Shown: positions 48,271-62,297, numbered from the stretch's first letter. The stretch is DNA of 64,000 nucleotides from Sapria himalayana (GCA_029783825.1 JAREIK010000746.1:191507-255506); one strand, 5' to 3'. Numbers and translations are program-made. The notes: generated by a model not told the origin, from the letters alone.

Positions 48271-50462
48271 ATTATTTCTAACTGTGGGAGGCCACTAATG
48301 AAATAAAAATCTCTATGATGACTATTTTATCAAGTTTAGAGAAAAATATTTTAATAATCAATATAAAATATATGAGTAATTTCTGCTGACAATACATCTT
48401 ATCTTATGATAATTTATCTCCTCATCTAGATATGTTTTCATAATGAACACCCACCTATGGCATATCTTAGAGAGGCAATCATAATATATAATATCTTCTT
48501 AAATGAGATAATATTTGAGAATGAGACATGAGTATCACAATACAAAAATACCTATACAATATGATGATGGGTAGAAATCTTCACTTTATTTTGAAGAGTG
48601 ATTAGAAGACTAATATCATAAGAATTGATGATCAGAACACATGGATACATGGGAGACTTTTAGATGCTCTGAACATGCTATGCGTGTCCCTTCTCAATAC
48701 AAACTCTATGGTTTGTACAATCAAGTCTTGTAGTCTCTAAATCATCATGAGCCAGAATTAGAGTAGACTCGAGGATTACCAAGTTGTATGGACTCGAGAG
48801 ATATTTATTTTCTTGTGAAACTTCACTCTCTCTAAAGTTAACTTGATCTATACTTATTGGTCAATATGATGATTTCATAAAATATTATCATTAAGTGAAC
48901 CAAATTCAATTGTAACCGATGAGTGATCATCCCGCCTCATCGGAGGCTCAGGAAAGACTAAAAATTAATTTACTCACATATATTATTTGGACTCTTGTTG
49001 AGGCTTGTTTAAAAATGAGTCAACCTTAAAAAAATATCAATATTTACTAATACTCAATTAGATTCTGGTTAAAATTACTAACATACTTTTTAGATAATAT
49101 ATTAACCAAGAAAATTAAATCTCAAAGTACTAGGTATTACCTTATATTGTCAGAGGAAAAAAAGATGAACAAAACAAACACACCAAAATACTCTGAAAGA
49201 TATTAAATAATTTCTTTTTCCAAAATAAATGATTAAAAAAAATCATATAATAAGAAATGATAAAAAAAATATTCAATTGATAAAATAGATTTGATTAATA
49301 TATTTCTGGAAGACTATTTCAAAATACTTCGATTAAAAATCTGAGTTGTCTCAATCACATATCTATTCATCCTTTTTTAAAATCTCATTCCATGATGATG
49401 TGTCCGTACATGAAGTCTGGTATATAACCTCAAGATTCATACATAAAGAATGAAAACTATCTGATACATTATTACTTATACTATTTTTTTATATTTTCAT
49501 TAAGATGGTTTTATATCTTTTTATGAAATGAATGAAACTAAAAAAAATATAATTTAAAATAAAAAAAATGTAATTTAAAATTAAAAAAAATTAAGTAAAA
49601 CCTATATAATTATCAATCAATATGATAAAATATCCTAACTTCTTTCTAATTTTATCTCTAGTGAGCTTTCATTTTTCTTCTAAATGTATCAGATCGAATA
49701 AATACTTTCTCACACAGATCCGACGGACAAAAAAAATATCTTACTAAATATTTCAAAGAGAGATCTAATACCAGACATGAGCAAATATCTAAAAAATAAT
49801 CAAAATCAACATTATTTATTTAATATATATTATTTTAATAGTTATTATAGTTTCCATTTGTTTATAGTTTTGCATATTTTTTTTTATTTGTTGTTTATTT
49901 TATTACATATGAGTTGTCCCAATTCATATTGCCCATTATATAAGGATACAACATTGTACATTATTTTTCATTGGTAGTATTTATTATTTGAATTTATTTT
50001 CAGCATGTTATTAGAGCTAGTACCTTTAAGAGCACAAATACTATATTTTGTAGAGAGAGAAGTGCATGTAGATAGTAACATCACAGTCACATATGCACTG
50101 TGCGTAACATTGCATGCGTGTACACTACCTCTTTCCAAAGAAGGCACACATAATGTGTGTTTCCCATCTCTCCATCGCATGGCCATTGCATGAGATGTAC
50201 GTCAATGCCAACTACATCAATGTAGATGGTGCAAAGTGCAAAGTGTAACAATGTGTGCAATTTCATGCGCATATGTACATATTCATGTGCAAGTGTGTGA
50301 TAGTGTGTGTGCAAGTGTGTGATAGTGTGTGTAAGTGTTTATGTACTCTTCAATCATTTTTGACTGTGTGTCCTTTCAAATTTGAATCATATAAAAATTA
50401 TTTAGCATGTTTTCTAGAGATTCTAAAATTAATTATTCTATTTATTTTTCTTGATTATTTTA
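48271..50462. other. AT-rich DNA without a recognised gene
   Basis: I see no coding domain. A GT-rich stretch at 50285-50340 contains a near-exact tandem copy of GTGCAAGTGTGTGATAGTGT. Frames between 49968 and 50470 overlap on both strands and have no recognisable content. Confidence 0.45.
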
Positions 50463-51810
50463 GTATATAAAAAAGTAAAAGTATTTTTCATTAATGTCTA
50501 GGATAATATTAGAGAGTGATTAAATATTTTTAAAGCAAAACTCATTTTTTAGTGAATTCAGGAAAAATAATAATCTAAATATTTAATCAGATTCATGATT
50601 TTTCCTCATTCGCTTATAACCCCACTTAAATTTCTAGTTATAAGAGACTAGAGAGGATCACCACCAACTACATATGAACTTATTGGTTCAAATTATGATT
50701 ACCCACCTATGAGTATGGGATCATCATTTGCTCTGACAAATATAAATAATATCAACTTTGAATAAAGTGAGATTTCCACGGAGAGGTAATTTACCTTGAA
50801 TCCAGATGACACAATAAATAGTCTAGTAATTTACTATAGTTCCTAGTCATGAGTTGAAAACTAGATAAATTACCACCCATAATTTAGAATTTATACTAAG
50901 AAAAAGAAACATGTGCATCATGTAGGAATTATTTATATTTCACCTTATATCATACTTTTTAACATTATTTTATAAAATAGTAAAATAAATAATTTAATAC
51001 AAATATTTAAAAAATAATCATATATTAAAATATATGTATCAAACAGTTATAAAATTTACTATTTGAATCATAAAATCATACATTAGTCTTCCCATGTTAC
51101 AATCTTTCACAAAAATAGGATTATTAAAAAGAAAGAATAAATATCTAATTGAAATATTTTAGATAATATATAAATCAACCAAAAATTAACTCATCAAACA
51201 GTTACCCTTTTATATTATTTCTTACATTATACTCTATTAGATCATGCATAATGGAGATACAACATTTAACTTTCCTCATAATTTTTAAAAACATTTTTTT
51301 TTCATTATATCTCCATAAAACATAAGATGAAACCAAAAACGTTGAGTTTAATCTTTCTTAGTTACTTTAGTATATAAAAATGATCCACATTTTATAATAA
51401 GAGTTTGATATAATATTAGTGAGTACTAACATTATTTTTTTTGAGCATATTTATTTTTTAGCGAGTCTGAAGAATAAGAATCCATAAAACATATTTAGAT
51501 CCATTACTTTTATTTACTCTTCTGTTATCCCACTTGAATTGGACCTCTAGTTAATTGAGATGGACATGTATTAGCTACAACTGAACTTATAGGTTTAAAT
51601 TATGATAATATTCGGATTGAGTCATTATATGTATCAAAAAGTATAAATCAGATTGACTCTAAAGAGAGTCTAACTTTCAATGAGAGAAAATCTACTTTGA
51701 GTTTAGATGATTCAATAGCCACGAGGATATATTCTATTTCCTGATCATGATGATCCAAAAATAGGATATTTGTCTGCCTAAGAATTAGAGTTTATACTAA
51801 GAGAAAATGA
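50463..51810. repeat. Diverged direct repeat, about 440 bp, offset about 907 bp
   Basis: 50463-50900 and 51370-51810 share the same order of phrases: GTATATAAAAA, ATAATATTAG.GAGT, TTTTTTAGTGAATTCAGG / TTTTTAGCGAGTCTG, CCCACTT, CTAGTTA, ACTTATTGGTTCAAATTATGA / ACTTATAGGTTTAAATTATGA, and AATTTATACTAAGA / AGTTTATACTAAGA. They could be old LTRs around a short interior or a tandem duplication. No terminal TG...CA or primer site is clear. Confidence 0.65.
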
Positions 51811-53055
51811 CAAATACAGTTGCAGCTTATTTAGAGCAAATAATATCTCCAAAAGAGCTAGACAATCTTAAGGCCATCGACTTTAATCTTACTTTTTTGA
51901 TCTAATGACTGGATAGGAAAAAATTATTAATTTTATACATAAAAATTGACATAATGGTGAGACATGCAAATAAAATATCATCATGATTCATGCCTAGTCT
52001 AGAAGTCGAACTTCAAGGACAACCCTCCATTCTATTTGCTATATTCTTAATTACTAATTATTTTTTTAATTTAAAATATTTTATAATGTTATTCCTATTA
52101 GTTGACATAAGACAAAAAATTCTATGATAAGTAGATCAAAAGTAAATTTGCATAAGAGAAATTATTTTAGAATTTTCCAAAAATCTAACCAGAATACTCA
52201 AGTTAATAATCAATTTCATCACATCTTCTCTCACAAATTAATTGCGATAAATGAAGATGGTCAATTAACCTGATGTTGATCCAACTTCAAAGATCGTATA
52301 GTTTATTTATGTTTACCTAAAATCTTTTTCAACTCTCCAACTATTTTTTTTTTGATTTTGTTAAGTACATACATATTACTAAATTTTGTTTATTTTTATG
52401 TTTCTGAGGCAAATGAGTGAACATTATAAGAGAAAACTTAGTTTCGAATATGAACCTTTCAGTTAAGTTATTGTTATTATTCAACATTTATCATTTTTTT
52501 ATGTATGGATTGAATTGAAAGTAGGAGAAAAATAATAATAAATTAAAATTATTTACATTTTTTAAATATAATTATTAATCTAAAATATACTAAATAAAAT
52601 TAATTCTTTAAACATAATCACAATGTATACCTTAAGTTTTTGTGTGTATTAAATACTTAGATACGCACCTCATATTTTTGTGTCTGAAAGTCAACAGCTC
52701 ATGAAACTAACACATACATGTCATACAAGACAACTTAAACTTATAAATTATTTAACAAAATAGCACAAATAGGATACAATATGAATATAATAATAACAAA
52801 AAGTGAAAAAAAAATATAATATAAAAATAAAAATAAAAATATAACAATTAAATATATATAAAAAAATTTTTTAATTAAAAATTATTTTTTTATTTCACAT
52901 ATTTTAGGGCAGCAAATCAAAAGCTATCAAATTTTTACAAATAAGCAGTCAAATGCAATCCAATGGCTAAAAAATATTTTCACCTATAATGGGTATAAAT
53001 ATTTTAGCTAGCAAGGCAACAACAACCATTAAAAAAAATAACTACTTTTTCTAAA
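51811..53055. other. AT-rich DNA, nothing recognised
   Basis: No supported open frame or repeat. Confidence 0.5.
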
Positions 53056-53059
53056 AACC

Positions 53060-53245
53060 CTATGCTAATGGGTCATGCTACAATGTCATGCACACGAGCC
53101 ATGCCAGGCCTAACACAAGGCATGGTCAAACCCACCTAGCTCGGCATGTCTATGAACCAGGTCAAACATGGATGAATCATACTGTGGCAGACATTGATGA
53201 ATCATGTCGTGCTTATGTCGCCCAACCCACTTGACACTTCAACAT
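53060..53245. mobile_element. Decayed hAT MITE fragment
   Basis: GC-richer patch with CACACGAGCCATGCCAGGCC and AACCCACCTAGCTCGGCATG, ending CCCACTTGACACTTCAA, which resembles the hAT right terminus. No left end or duplication. Confidence 0.5.
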
Positions 53246-53424
53246 TCCTAGTTTACACCTTGTTTCATCTAAGCTACATGTCATGGAACTTTATACATCA
53301 GCATGAAAGAAAATATTATAATTTTAGCTTGTTTCTAGTTCACACCTTGTTTTTATTTTTTATTAATTTTATTATGGACGAGCATTCGAAATATGAGATA
53401 CTCACTCTAATTTGCCCTTCAAAT

Positions 53425-53885
53425 AACTATATATATTATATGTATAATAACATATAACTATAAATAATTCAATCTTACTATATGTATAACTATAAAAACT
53501 TTATACATAACTACATTTAAATATATAATTAACAACATATATTTAATATATATTTTTATATACTAGTATAAAAAATGTATTTTAATATATCTATACCTAT
53601 ACATAACTATATGTATAAATATATAAAATTATATGAAAAAATATATATACATACATGTATAAATATAAGTTAAACTATACGTGTAACTATATGTATAACC
53701 ACATATAACTATATTTATAATGATATGTATAAAAACATACAACATAATGTTTAACTATATGTGTATACCTATATATAAATATTTGTATAACTATAAAAAA
53801 CTCTATATATAAAATATAACTTTATTTTTAATGATGTATACATATATGTATACACATATGTAATTCTATATAATTGTTTATAACT
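53425..53885 (+). repeat. 540-bp AT repeat family, single unit
   Basis: Same order and orientation as 31711-32830; for example ATTTAAATATATAATTAACA then ACATATATTTAATATA here and the counterpart at about 32565-32600. The final part breaks off at 53885 against a GC-rich triplet repeat. Confidence 0.85.
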
Positions 53886-53900
53886 TTGTATGCATTTATA

Positions 53901-54103
53901 TAGAGTAGCAGTGGTGGCAGCGACGGCAGCAGTGGCAGTGGCAGCAGCGGTGCTAGAACTGGCAGCAGCGGTAGTAGTGGCAACACTGGCAGCACTGCCC
54001 ACAACACCGGCAACACCAGTAGCAGTAGTGGCAATGACAGTGGTAGGAGCTACAGTGGAAGGAGCGACAGTGAAAATGGGAGCAGCAGCAACAACAACAA
54101 ATG
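53901..54103. repeat. Imperfect AGC/AGT/GGC triplet repeat
   Basis: About 66 in-phase triplets dominated by AGC, AGT, GGC, GGT and AAC, ending with AGCAGCAGCAACAACAACAA. Read from AGT at 53905 the + strand would encode Ser/Gly/Asn-rich sequence; other frames give Ala/Val-rich sequence and are open on both strands. Without flanking exon signals I treat it as a diverged triplet array, possibly from a gene's low-complexity segment. Confidence 0.8.
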
Positions 54104-54300
54104 TGATATATACGTACATATATAGTCAGTATATATGTACATATAATACTACAGTATTTTATGTACATATATACTAAGTATATATGTACTCAGTATATAT
54201 GTACAAGTAATATTTTAGTTTATATGTACACATACTGTAGTAATATATGTACGAGTGAAATACTAGTATATATGTACATATTTATTGCAGTAATATTTAT
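54104..54300. repeat. Palindromic AGTATATATGTA minisatellite
   Basis: Same family as 36661-36930, directly abutting the triplet repeat. Confidence 0.88.
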
Positions 54301-54349
54301 TTATCAAAACATAGTTTTTTTAATTTACTTTGATTAGATTCAGTAGTTT

Positions 54350-55015
54350 AAATTTCTTACAGATATGGTATCGCATTGTTTACCATACGAAGCTTGTATA
54401 CGTGAAGAGATTTTTCAATAGACATGACGCACCATGACTCGGACAGCTTTTTTGCAGCAGAAAGTTGGTGATCGGAGGAGTTGAGAGAGTCAAAGCAACG
54501 TCAATGCATGAATAGATTATACTTTATGAACTGTCGGTAGATACATTGATTAATAAGATGTAATATAAATTTATTATTTTTTTGTTTTAGTTATATAAAA
54601 TATTGTATTAGAATAAGTAATTAAATGATTTTTTTAATTAAAAATTAATATTTATAGTTTCTATTTTTATTCAATTAAATATAAAAATATTAAATTTTTT
54701 AAAAAAATTTTATCTGAAGCTGTATGACTATCAACTTTAATTTGTTTTTTTTCATGTCTATAATAACTATTTTTATATATTTGTAAATATGTATGTGTCC
54801 CCGAATTACTTGGGTAGAGTTTTAGTCAATTATTGGTATGTAAAAGCCTTGGCGGGGCCTCCATGGTGTTGGGAACAACACCTTATTATATGAAGCAATG
54901 ATATGAACCAAAAAAAGTAATTCCATGCAAATGTAGGTTTGTTCTTGACACTCTTATTTTGCGCTGATATGCTTCATCATAGTTCAGATCTGTGACTCAT
55001 TGTCATCGGTTATTG
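54350..55015 (+). other. CACTA 3' modules, third copy
   Basis: 54350-54595 parallels 38010-38245 and 39250-39500. After a join at about 54710, 54716-55015 parallels 7462-7760 and 35915-36200 (GAAGCTGTATGACTATCAAC, GGTAGAGTTTTAGTCAATTA, GTTCTTGACACTCTTATTTT). The order differs from the other copies, so pieces have been rearranged. Confidence 0.75.
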
Positions 55016-55050
55016 GTTTGTAAATGTAGTATGTTATGCTCCATATGTAG

Positions 55051-55119
55051 GTCTACCAATATTCTCTATTTTCGTGGAGTACTAGAAAAAAACGAACGAG
55101 AAATGCTGACCATGCCTGA
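55051..55119 (+). pseudogene. SmF: SmF exon 4, second copy
   Basis: After an ATGTAG acceptor the frame reads STNILYFRGVLEKNER, matching the C-terminal Sm-fold strand CNNILYLRRVPKDKE of the copy at 13252-13321. A small indel disrupts the last codons, but the ending GATGCTGACCATGCCTGA-like sequence is retained (to TGA 55117-55119). Flanking sequence on both sides (54990-55050 and 55120-55205) also matches the first copy (13190-13251 and 13322-13395), so this is a copy of the CACTA cargo rather than a separate capture. Exons 1-3 are absent here. Confidence 0.85.
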
Positions 55120-55234
55120 GAGACCTATATGCATGTTTTTTTTACTCCTATATTATTTTATTCTTTTGTCTTTAATGGTATGTGTATTTGCATTAAAGTA
55201 CACGTGTGTGTGTCATCTAAGGCTATGTGATTAT

Positions 55235-55560
55235 ATATACGTACATATAATACTGTAGTATATATGTACATATATACTTGGTATAAATGTACGTATATAC
55301 TGAGTATATAAGTATGTATATACCAAGTATATATGTTCGTATATACTGAGTATATTTGTACATATATACTCGGTATATAGACTTATATATTAAAGTATAT
55401 ATGTATGTATATACTCAGTATATGCGTACTTTTATATTGTAGTATATATGTATGTATATACTCGGTATATATGTACTTTTATACTATAGTATATACATAC
55501 GTATGTATATATCGGGTATATACATAAGTGGGTACATATATTTATTTGTAGTTATGTATA
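55235..55560. repeat. Palindromic AGTATATATGTA minisatellite
   Basis: Same family, with more GTATGTATATACTCGGTATAT variants. Confidence 0.88.
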
Positions 55561-55880
55561 TATTATCATACATACACACCTATTTACACCGACACACTTT
55601 TGAATATATAATTGCTCGGGCGGGTCTAGTCATCATTGTGCATTGCTCATTGATGTAGGTAATAAAAGCATTGGATATTAGACTTTTCTTAAAGCTGTTG
55701 GATGATATTTCTAGTCTAGGCCAGCCAGGAAGATAGAAGTTGGTCATAAAAATCTTAGTAATTGTATTGATATATAATTATCACATTGTACAAAGCGAAC
55801 ATATGCTTAAATAAGTTTTGTTGCTCTAGATTCTGCAATGATTTGTTCTAATTGTACTAGGTCTTAGAATGATGTTGATG
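55561..55880. other. Unassigned DNA before the triplet-repeat edge
   Basis: Ordinary mixed sequence without a recognised domain. Confidence 0.4.
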
Positions 55881-55887
55881 ATGATGC

Positions 55888-56190
55888 TCATGTAGTGTCA
55901 TGTAATTCTGGTCCAGGAGGAATATAGGGTCCTATTTTAGGAGAAGCAGCTCTCTGCCTCATCAATACCTCACTCAATCTCAAGTTCATTAGTCGAGCAT
56001 CATCGCCCGCCTTACTTTTATTAACGGCAGTGGTAGTAGTGGTGTTAGTAGCAGTAGCGACGGAAGTGGTTGTGGAGTCAGAGGCGGCATCAGCGGCAGA
56101 AGTGGAAGAAGTGACAGAAGTGATAGTAGCGACAGAAGTGGCAGTAGCGGCAGCAGCGGCAGCAGCGACATCACCAGTAGTAGGCGGCAT
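55888..56190 (-). other. Ala/Thr-rich open frame at the satellite junction
   Basis: A 100-residue minus-strand frame starts at 56190, exactly at the satellite edge. It begins MPPTTGDVAAAAAAATATSV and the first 65 residues are low-complexity Ala/Thr/Ser from an imperfect triplet array (56020-56180). The last 35 residues are complex (DDARLMNLRLSEVLMRQRAA, SPKIGPYIPPGPELHDTT). That tail looks like the C-terminus of a real protein. I do not recognise it, and the start is fortuitous. It may be the last exon of a captured or truncated gene. Confidence 0.3.
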
Positions 56191-57061
56191 CTATCTATCT
56201 ATCTATCTGCCTAAAAATTTTTATATCTTTTTATATATAAATATCTATCTATCTATGTATCTATCCATATATATACATATCTATCTATCTATCTGTCTAT
56301 CTATCTATATATCTAATTGTCTATTTAACTTTCTATTTGTATATCTGGATATTTAACTATCTATCTATCGATCTGTGTATGTATTTGTTTATCTATATAT
56401 CTAACTATCTATCTATCTAAATATGTCTATTTGCCCATCTATAAATCTATCTATCTCTCTATCTGTCTATTTTTTTATCTGTCTATCTATTTGTGTATCT
56501 ATCTATCTATATATATGCCTATTTATCTATCAGTCTATTTGTCTATCTACCTATCTATCTATGTATATATCTAACTAACTATCTATCTAACTAACTTAAC
56601 TCTATGTCTGTCTACCTTTCAATCTATATATCTTTCTATCTATCTTCCTTTCTATCTATCAATTTTTCTATCTGTCTATCTTTCTATCTCTCCATCTACC
56701 TATCTAAATATTTCTCTATCTATCTAACTATCTATCTATCTAATTATCTATCTATATATTTGTCTATCTATTTGTTTATTTATCTATCTATCTATCTGAC
56801 TATCTATTTATCTATTTATTTATTTATCTATCTAATTATAACTCCAACACTCTATATATCAATTTTTCTATTTGTATATCTATCTATCTATATATAAATC
56901 TATCTATCTTTTTAAATGTCTATCTATCTATCTATTTTTTGTATATATATCTTTCTATCTATCTGTCTATCTATCTATCTATCTTTCTATCTTTATATAT
57001 CAATTTTTCTTTCTACATATTTATATTTCTATATATATATCTACCTATTTATCTATCAATC

Positions 57062-57099
<38 letters not shown>

Positions 57100-57601
57100 T
57101 ATATGTATCTGTATATCGATCTATATATCTATTTATCTATCAATCTATCTATGAAATTGTTTCTAAATCTACCTTTAATCTATCTATCAATCTAATTATG
57201 AATATATATATCAATCTAACTATCTATCTAACTATCTATCTAATTATCTATATATATATCTATCTGATTGACTATTTATCCATCTATCTATTCATCCACC
57301 TATCCATCTATCTTTCTGCCTTTCTATCTATTTGTCTATCTATCCGTCTATATATCCAACTATATTTTCATCTATCAATCCAACAATCTATGTGTCAATA
57401 TATATACTTTATATCTATCATTCTATTTGTCTATCTACCTATTTATCAATCTTTTTATCTGTCTTTCTATATGCTTGTCAATCTGCCTTTTTATCTATCA
57501 ATCTATTAGTCTATCTATCTATTTGTCTATCTGTCTTTCTATATATTTATCTATATGATTATCTATCTGGCTGTCTATCTATCTATCTATCTATTTATCC
57601 A

Positions 57602-57646
<45 letters not shown>

Positions 57647-58459
57647 GTTTCTATCTATTTTTCTATATATCTATTTATCTTTCTTTCTTTCTTTCTATAT
57701 ATCTATCTATCTGTCTGTCTATCTGTCTGTCTGTATATCTGTGGGTCTATCTGGCTATCTATCATTTGGTATATCAATCATTATATATGTCTATTTATCT
57801 AATAATCTAATTGTCTATCTATCTATTTACCAATATGTCTGTGTATGTATTAGTCTATCTATCAATTTATATATCTATCTATGTATATATTATTAGTCTG
57901 TCTATATAGGTGACTATCTATCTATATGTCTATTTATAGATGTGTCTATCTAGCTATATAACTTTTTGTATATCTATCTTTCTATCTATCTTGCTATTTA
58001 TCTATCTATCTACATATCTAACTCTCTATATATTTGACTATCTAGGTGTCTACCAATCTGTCTATCTATCTATTAATCTATCTATCTATCGATATATATA
58101 TATATATCTGTCTATCTTTCTTTCTATTAATCCATGTATTTATCTGTCTATATATCTCTTTATCTATCTGTCTATCTATATGTTTGTTTATATATCTATT
58201 TATTTGTCAATCTATATATCTATCTATGTGCCAATCTATCTATCTATATATATATCTATCAATATATATATCAACATGTCTACCTATCTATATATCTATA
58301 TGTCTATATGTCTATATGTCTATATGTCTATATGTCTATATGTCTATATATCTATATGTCTATATGTCTATATGTCTATATGTCTATATGTCTAAATGTC
58401 TATATATCAATTTGAATATCTATCTATCTATCTGTTTATATATTTTTATTATATTTCTG
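56191..58459. repeat. Degenerate (TCTA)n satellite, right segment
   Basis: The satellite resumes in the same orientation as before. It includes a (GT)n run at 57604-57634, a TA run at about 57069-57094, and a homogenised block of about 13 TCTATATG octamers at 58291-58395. It ends at a strand switch. Confidence 0.96.
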
Positions 58460-59294
58460 ATAGATAGATACAATGATAGACAAATAAATATATAGATATA
58501 TAGTTTGTTACATAGATATATATATATATATATATACAAATATATAGATGGATAGATATACAAATTGATAAATAGACCCATAGATAGATAGATAGAAGAA
58601 AAAATTGATAGATAGACAGATAAAAATATTGAAAGATAGATAGATAAGTAGAAAGATTGCTAAATTGATAGATAAATAGATAGACTAATGCAAAGATAGA
58701 CAGATAGATTGATACTTAGCTAGACATATAGACAGATTGATTGATTGATAAATTATAGAAAGATAGAAATAGACAAATAGGAAAATAGACTTATAGACAA
58801 ATAGAGATATAGATAGATATAAAAATAGATAAATTGATAGATAGAATGATAGATAGTATATAGATAAATTGATTGATATGCAGATAGACTGATACATACA
58901 TAAATAAATAGATAAATATATAGATAGATAGATAAATAGAGAAACACATAGAGAGATGGACATATAGATATAAAGAGATATCAAAATAATGACTAATAGA
59001 GAAATACTCAAATAAATTGATAGACAAATAAATAGTGAGATATATAGTTAGATATATTGATAGATATAAATATTTATAGAAAAATAGATCTATAAATAGA
59101 GCAATAAATAGATATATGCATAGATAGATATACAAATAGAAATAATATGAAATAGCTAGACACACAAATAGATTTATAGACACCTTGATAGATAGATAGA
59201 TATATAGGTAGGTAGAAAGATAGATAGATATAATAGATAGATAAATCAATACATAGATAGATAAGTAGATAGACATATATAAAGATAGATAGAT

Positions 59295-59325
<31 letters not shown>

Positions 59326-60270
59326 CAAATAACAAGATATATAGATACACAAATAGATAAATAGATAGACAGATTGAGAGCTAGACAAATAGTTAGGTAG
59401 AATAATAGATATCCATACAAATAGATTGATAGATAGATAGATAAATGGATATATAATTAGACAGATAAATAAATTGACTTTATGTAAATAGAAAGAAGTC
59501 AGTTAGATAGTTTGATAGATATATAGTTAGATAGTTAGATATATAGATAGAATTGTATATAGTTAGATTGTTACATAGATTAAAAGCTAGACATATAGAC
59601 ATTTAAATAAAAAAACAAATAAAGAGAAAGATATATAGACTGATTGATAAATTGATTAGTAGATATATAGATAGATAGAGAGATATATAGATAGAAAGAC
59701 AGATAGATAGCTAACTAGCTAGACATATAGAAAGATAGATAGATAAAAAGTCAGAAAGACAAATAGAAATATAGATAGACAAATAGATAGATAAATAGAT
59801 AAACAGATAGACTAATAGTCAAATAGACAGATAGATAGTTAGATAGATAGTTAGATAAATAGATAGATAGATATACAGACATGTAGACACATAGACACAT
59901 AGACAAATAGATATGTAGATAGAAAGAAGGATAGACCGAAAGACACATAGACACAAAGATACATAGACTGATAGATAGATTCATAGATAGTCAAATATAA
60001 TTATAGAATAATAGGCAAATAGAAGAATAATTAATTAAATAAATAGATAGATAGACACATATATAGATAGTCAAATAGATAGAAACATATATATATATAG
60101 TTAGATAAATAAATAAATAAATAAATAGACACATAATTAAATATATAAATAGATAAATTGATTGAAATACATCTCGATGTATAGATAGATTGATAGATAA
60201 ATAGATAGATAGATAGACAGAAAGAAAGACAGAAAGACAGACAGATAGATAAATAGAAAAATAGATGGAT

Positions 60271-60311
<41 letters not shown>

Positions 60312-61606
60312 TAAAGATAGATAGATATATCGAATGACAAATAGATAAATAGGGAGATAGTAGATATAGAAATAGATAGATTGACATATAGATAGATATA
60401 TAGATTGATAAATAGATAAATCAATGAATAGAAAGATAAATAGATATATCAATGAATAGAGAGATAAATAGATATATAAATAGATAGATAGATATATATA
60501 TAAACAAGATAGATAATAGATAGCCAGATATTTAGAGAGCATGATGGACACATAGACAGATGCATAGATAGATAGATATGCATATTGACAAATAGACAGA
60601 TAGATAGATGGATAGATAGATAGACACTTAGAAAGATAGATAGATAAATTGATAGATCGACGACAAAAATACACACACACACACACACACACAAATAGAT
60701 AGATAGATAGATGGACAAGTAGACATATAGATTTATAGATTGAATGAAAGATACATATATAGACATATAGATAAATAGATAGATAGATATATAGATAGAA
60801 TGATAAATAGATAGATAGATAGATAGATTAATAGATAGCTAAATTTACATAAAGATAGGTAGATAGATAGACATATAGATAGATAAAAAAGATATTTAGA
60901 TAGATAGGTAGAAAAATAGATAGATATTAAGATAAACAAATAGATTGATAGGTAGATAGAAAGATAAATATACAAATATGTAAATTGATAGTTGGAGAGA
61001 TATAGAGATAGCTAGATAGATAGATATAAAAATAGAGAGATAGATAAACAAATAGATTGATAGGTAGATTGATTGATTGAAATATATATAGATAGACATA
61101 TAAACATATTTATAGTTAGATAGACATATAATTAGATAGACCGATAGCCAGATAAAAAAATATGTAGATATACTAATACACACACACACACACACAAATA
61201 GATAGATAACAGATAGATAGTTAACAATTAGAGAAATAGACACACAGATAGGTACATAGATTGATAGATAGACATTTAGACATATAGACAAATAGATAGT
61301 TTGATCGATATACATATAAATAGATAGGCTGTTAGATAGATAACAAATAGATATATAGATAGAAAAAAAGATAGATAAATATATAGACAGATTCATAATA
61401 GATAGATATAAAGATAGATTGATAGATATATAGAAAAAAAAACCTATAAACAGATAGACTTATTGAAAATTAGATATATTGATAGATAGAAACATAGACT
61501 TATTGACTGATAAATTCAAAGGTTGAAGTGAGATAGAGACATAGCTAAAAAGAAAAATAGATGGATAGATAGGTAGGTAGATAGATAGATAATTAGATAG
61601 ATAAAT

Positions 61607-61645
<39 letters not shown>

Positions 61646-62297
61646 ATATATATAGGTAAATAGATAAATCAATAGATATATAGATTAAAAAATATATAAA
61701 CATTAATAGATAGGCACATAAGCACATATTTAGATAGTAAGATAGTTAGACAGATAGATACATAGACAGACAGATATATATATATATAGATAGTTAGATA
61801 ATTAAATAGAAAAATAGATAGATATATACACAGATTGAAAAATAAAATGATAGATAGTTAAATAAATAGATAGATTGACTTATAATCTGATAGACTGATA
61901 GATAGTTGGATAGTTAGATAGATAAAAAGATATATCAATATACATATAGATAGTAAGATAGACAAATAGATAGATAGACAAATATATAGATATATAAAGA
62001 AAAAGATAGATCGATTAACTAATAGAATGATAGACTAATCGACGGAAAGATAGTTAGACAATAATATATATAGATAGATTCAATGATAGATAGTTACATA
62101 GAAAGATAGATTGACACATACCCATATTTGCAAATAGATAGATAGATAAATAGATAGATAACTATATATATATATATATATATGGTTAGTTAGACATATA
62201 GATGGATAGAAATATAGATAGACATATAAACAGATAGATAGATAGATAGAAAAAAAATACCCATATGGGAAAATAGTTAGATATATACATAGATTAT

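Noticed and set aside
53769..54177. Ala/Val/Thr-rich and Leu/Pro-rich frames on both strands
   Set aside because: All derive from an imperfect triplet array; several frames are open at once, as expected for such a repeat.
56916..57509. Open frame of 197 residues, and many others of 60-230 residues, in the satellite (for example 59991-60692 and 58791-59420 on the minus strand)
   Set aside because: TCTA repeats have no stop codon in any frame, so they give endless Leu-Ser-Ile-Tyr peptides. The frames follow repeat orientation exactly and have no other coding signal.
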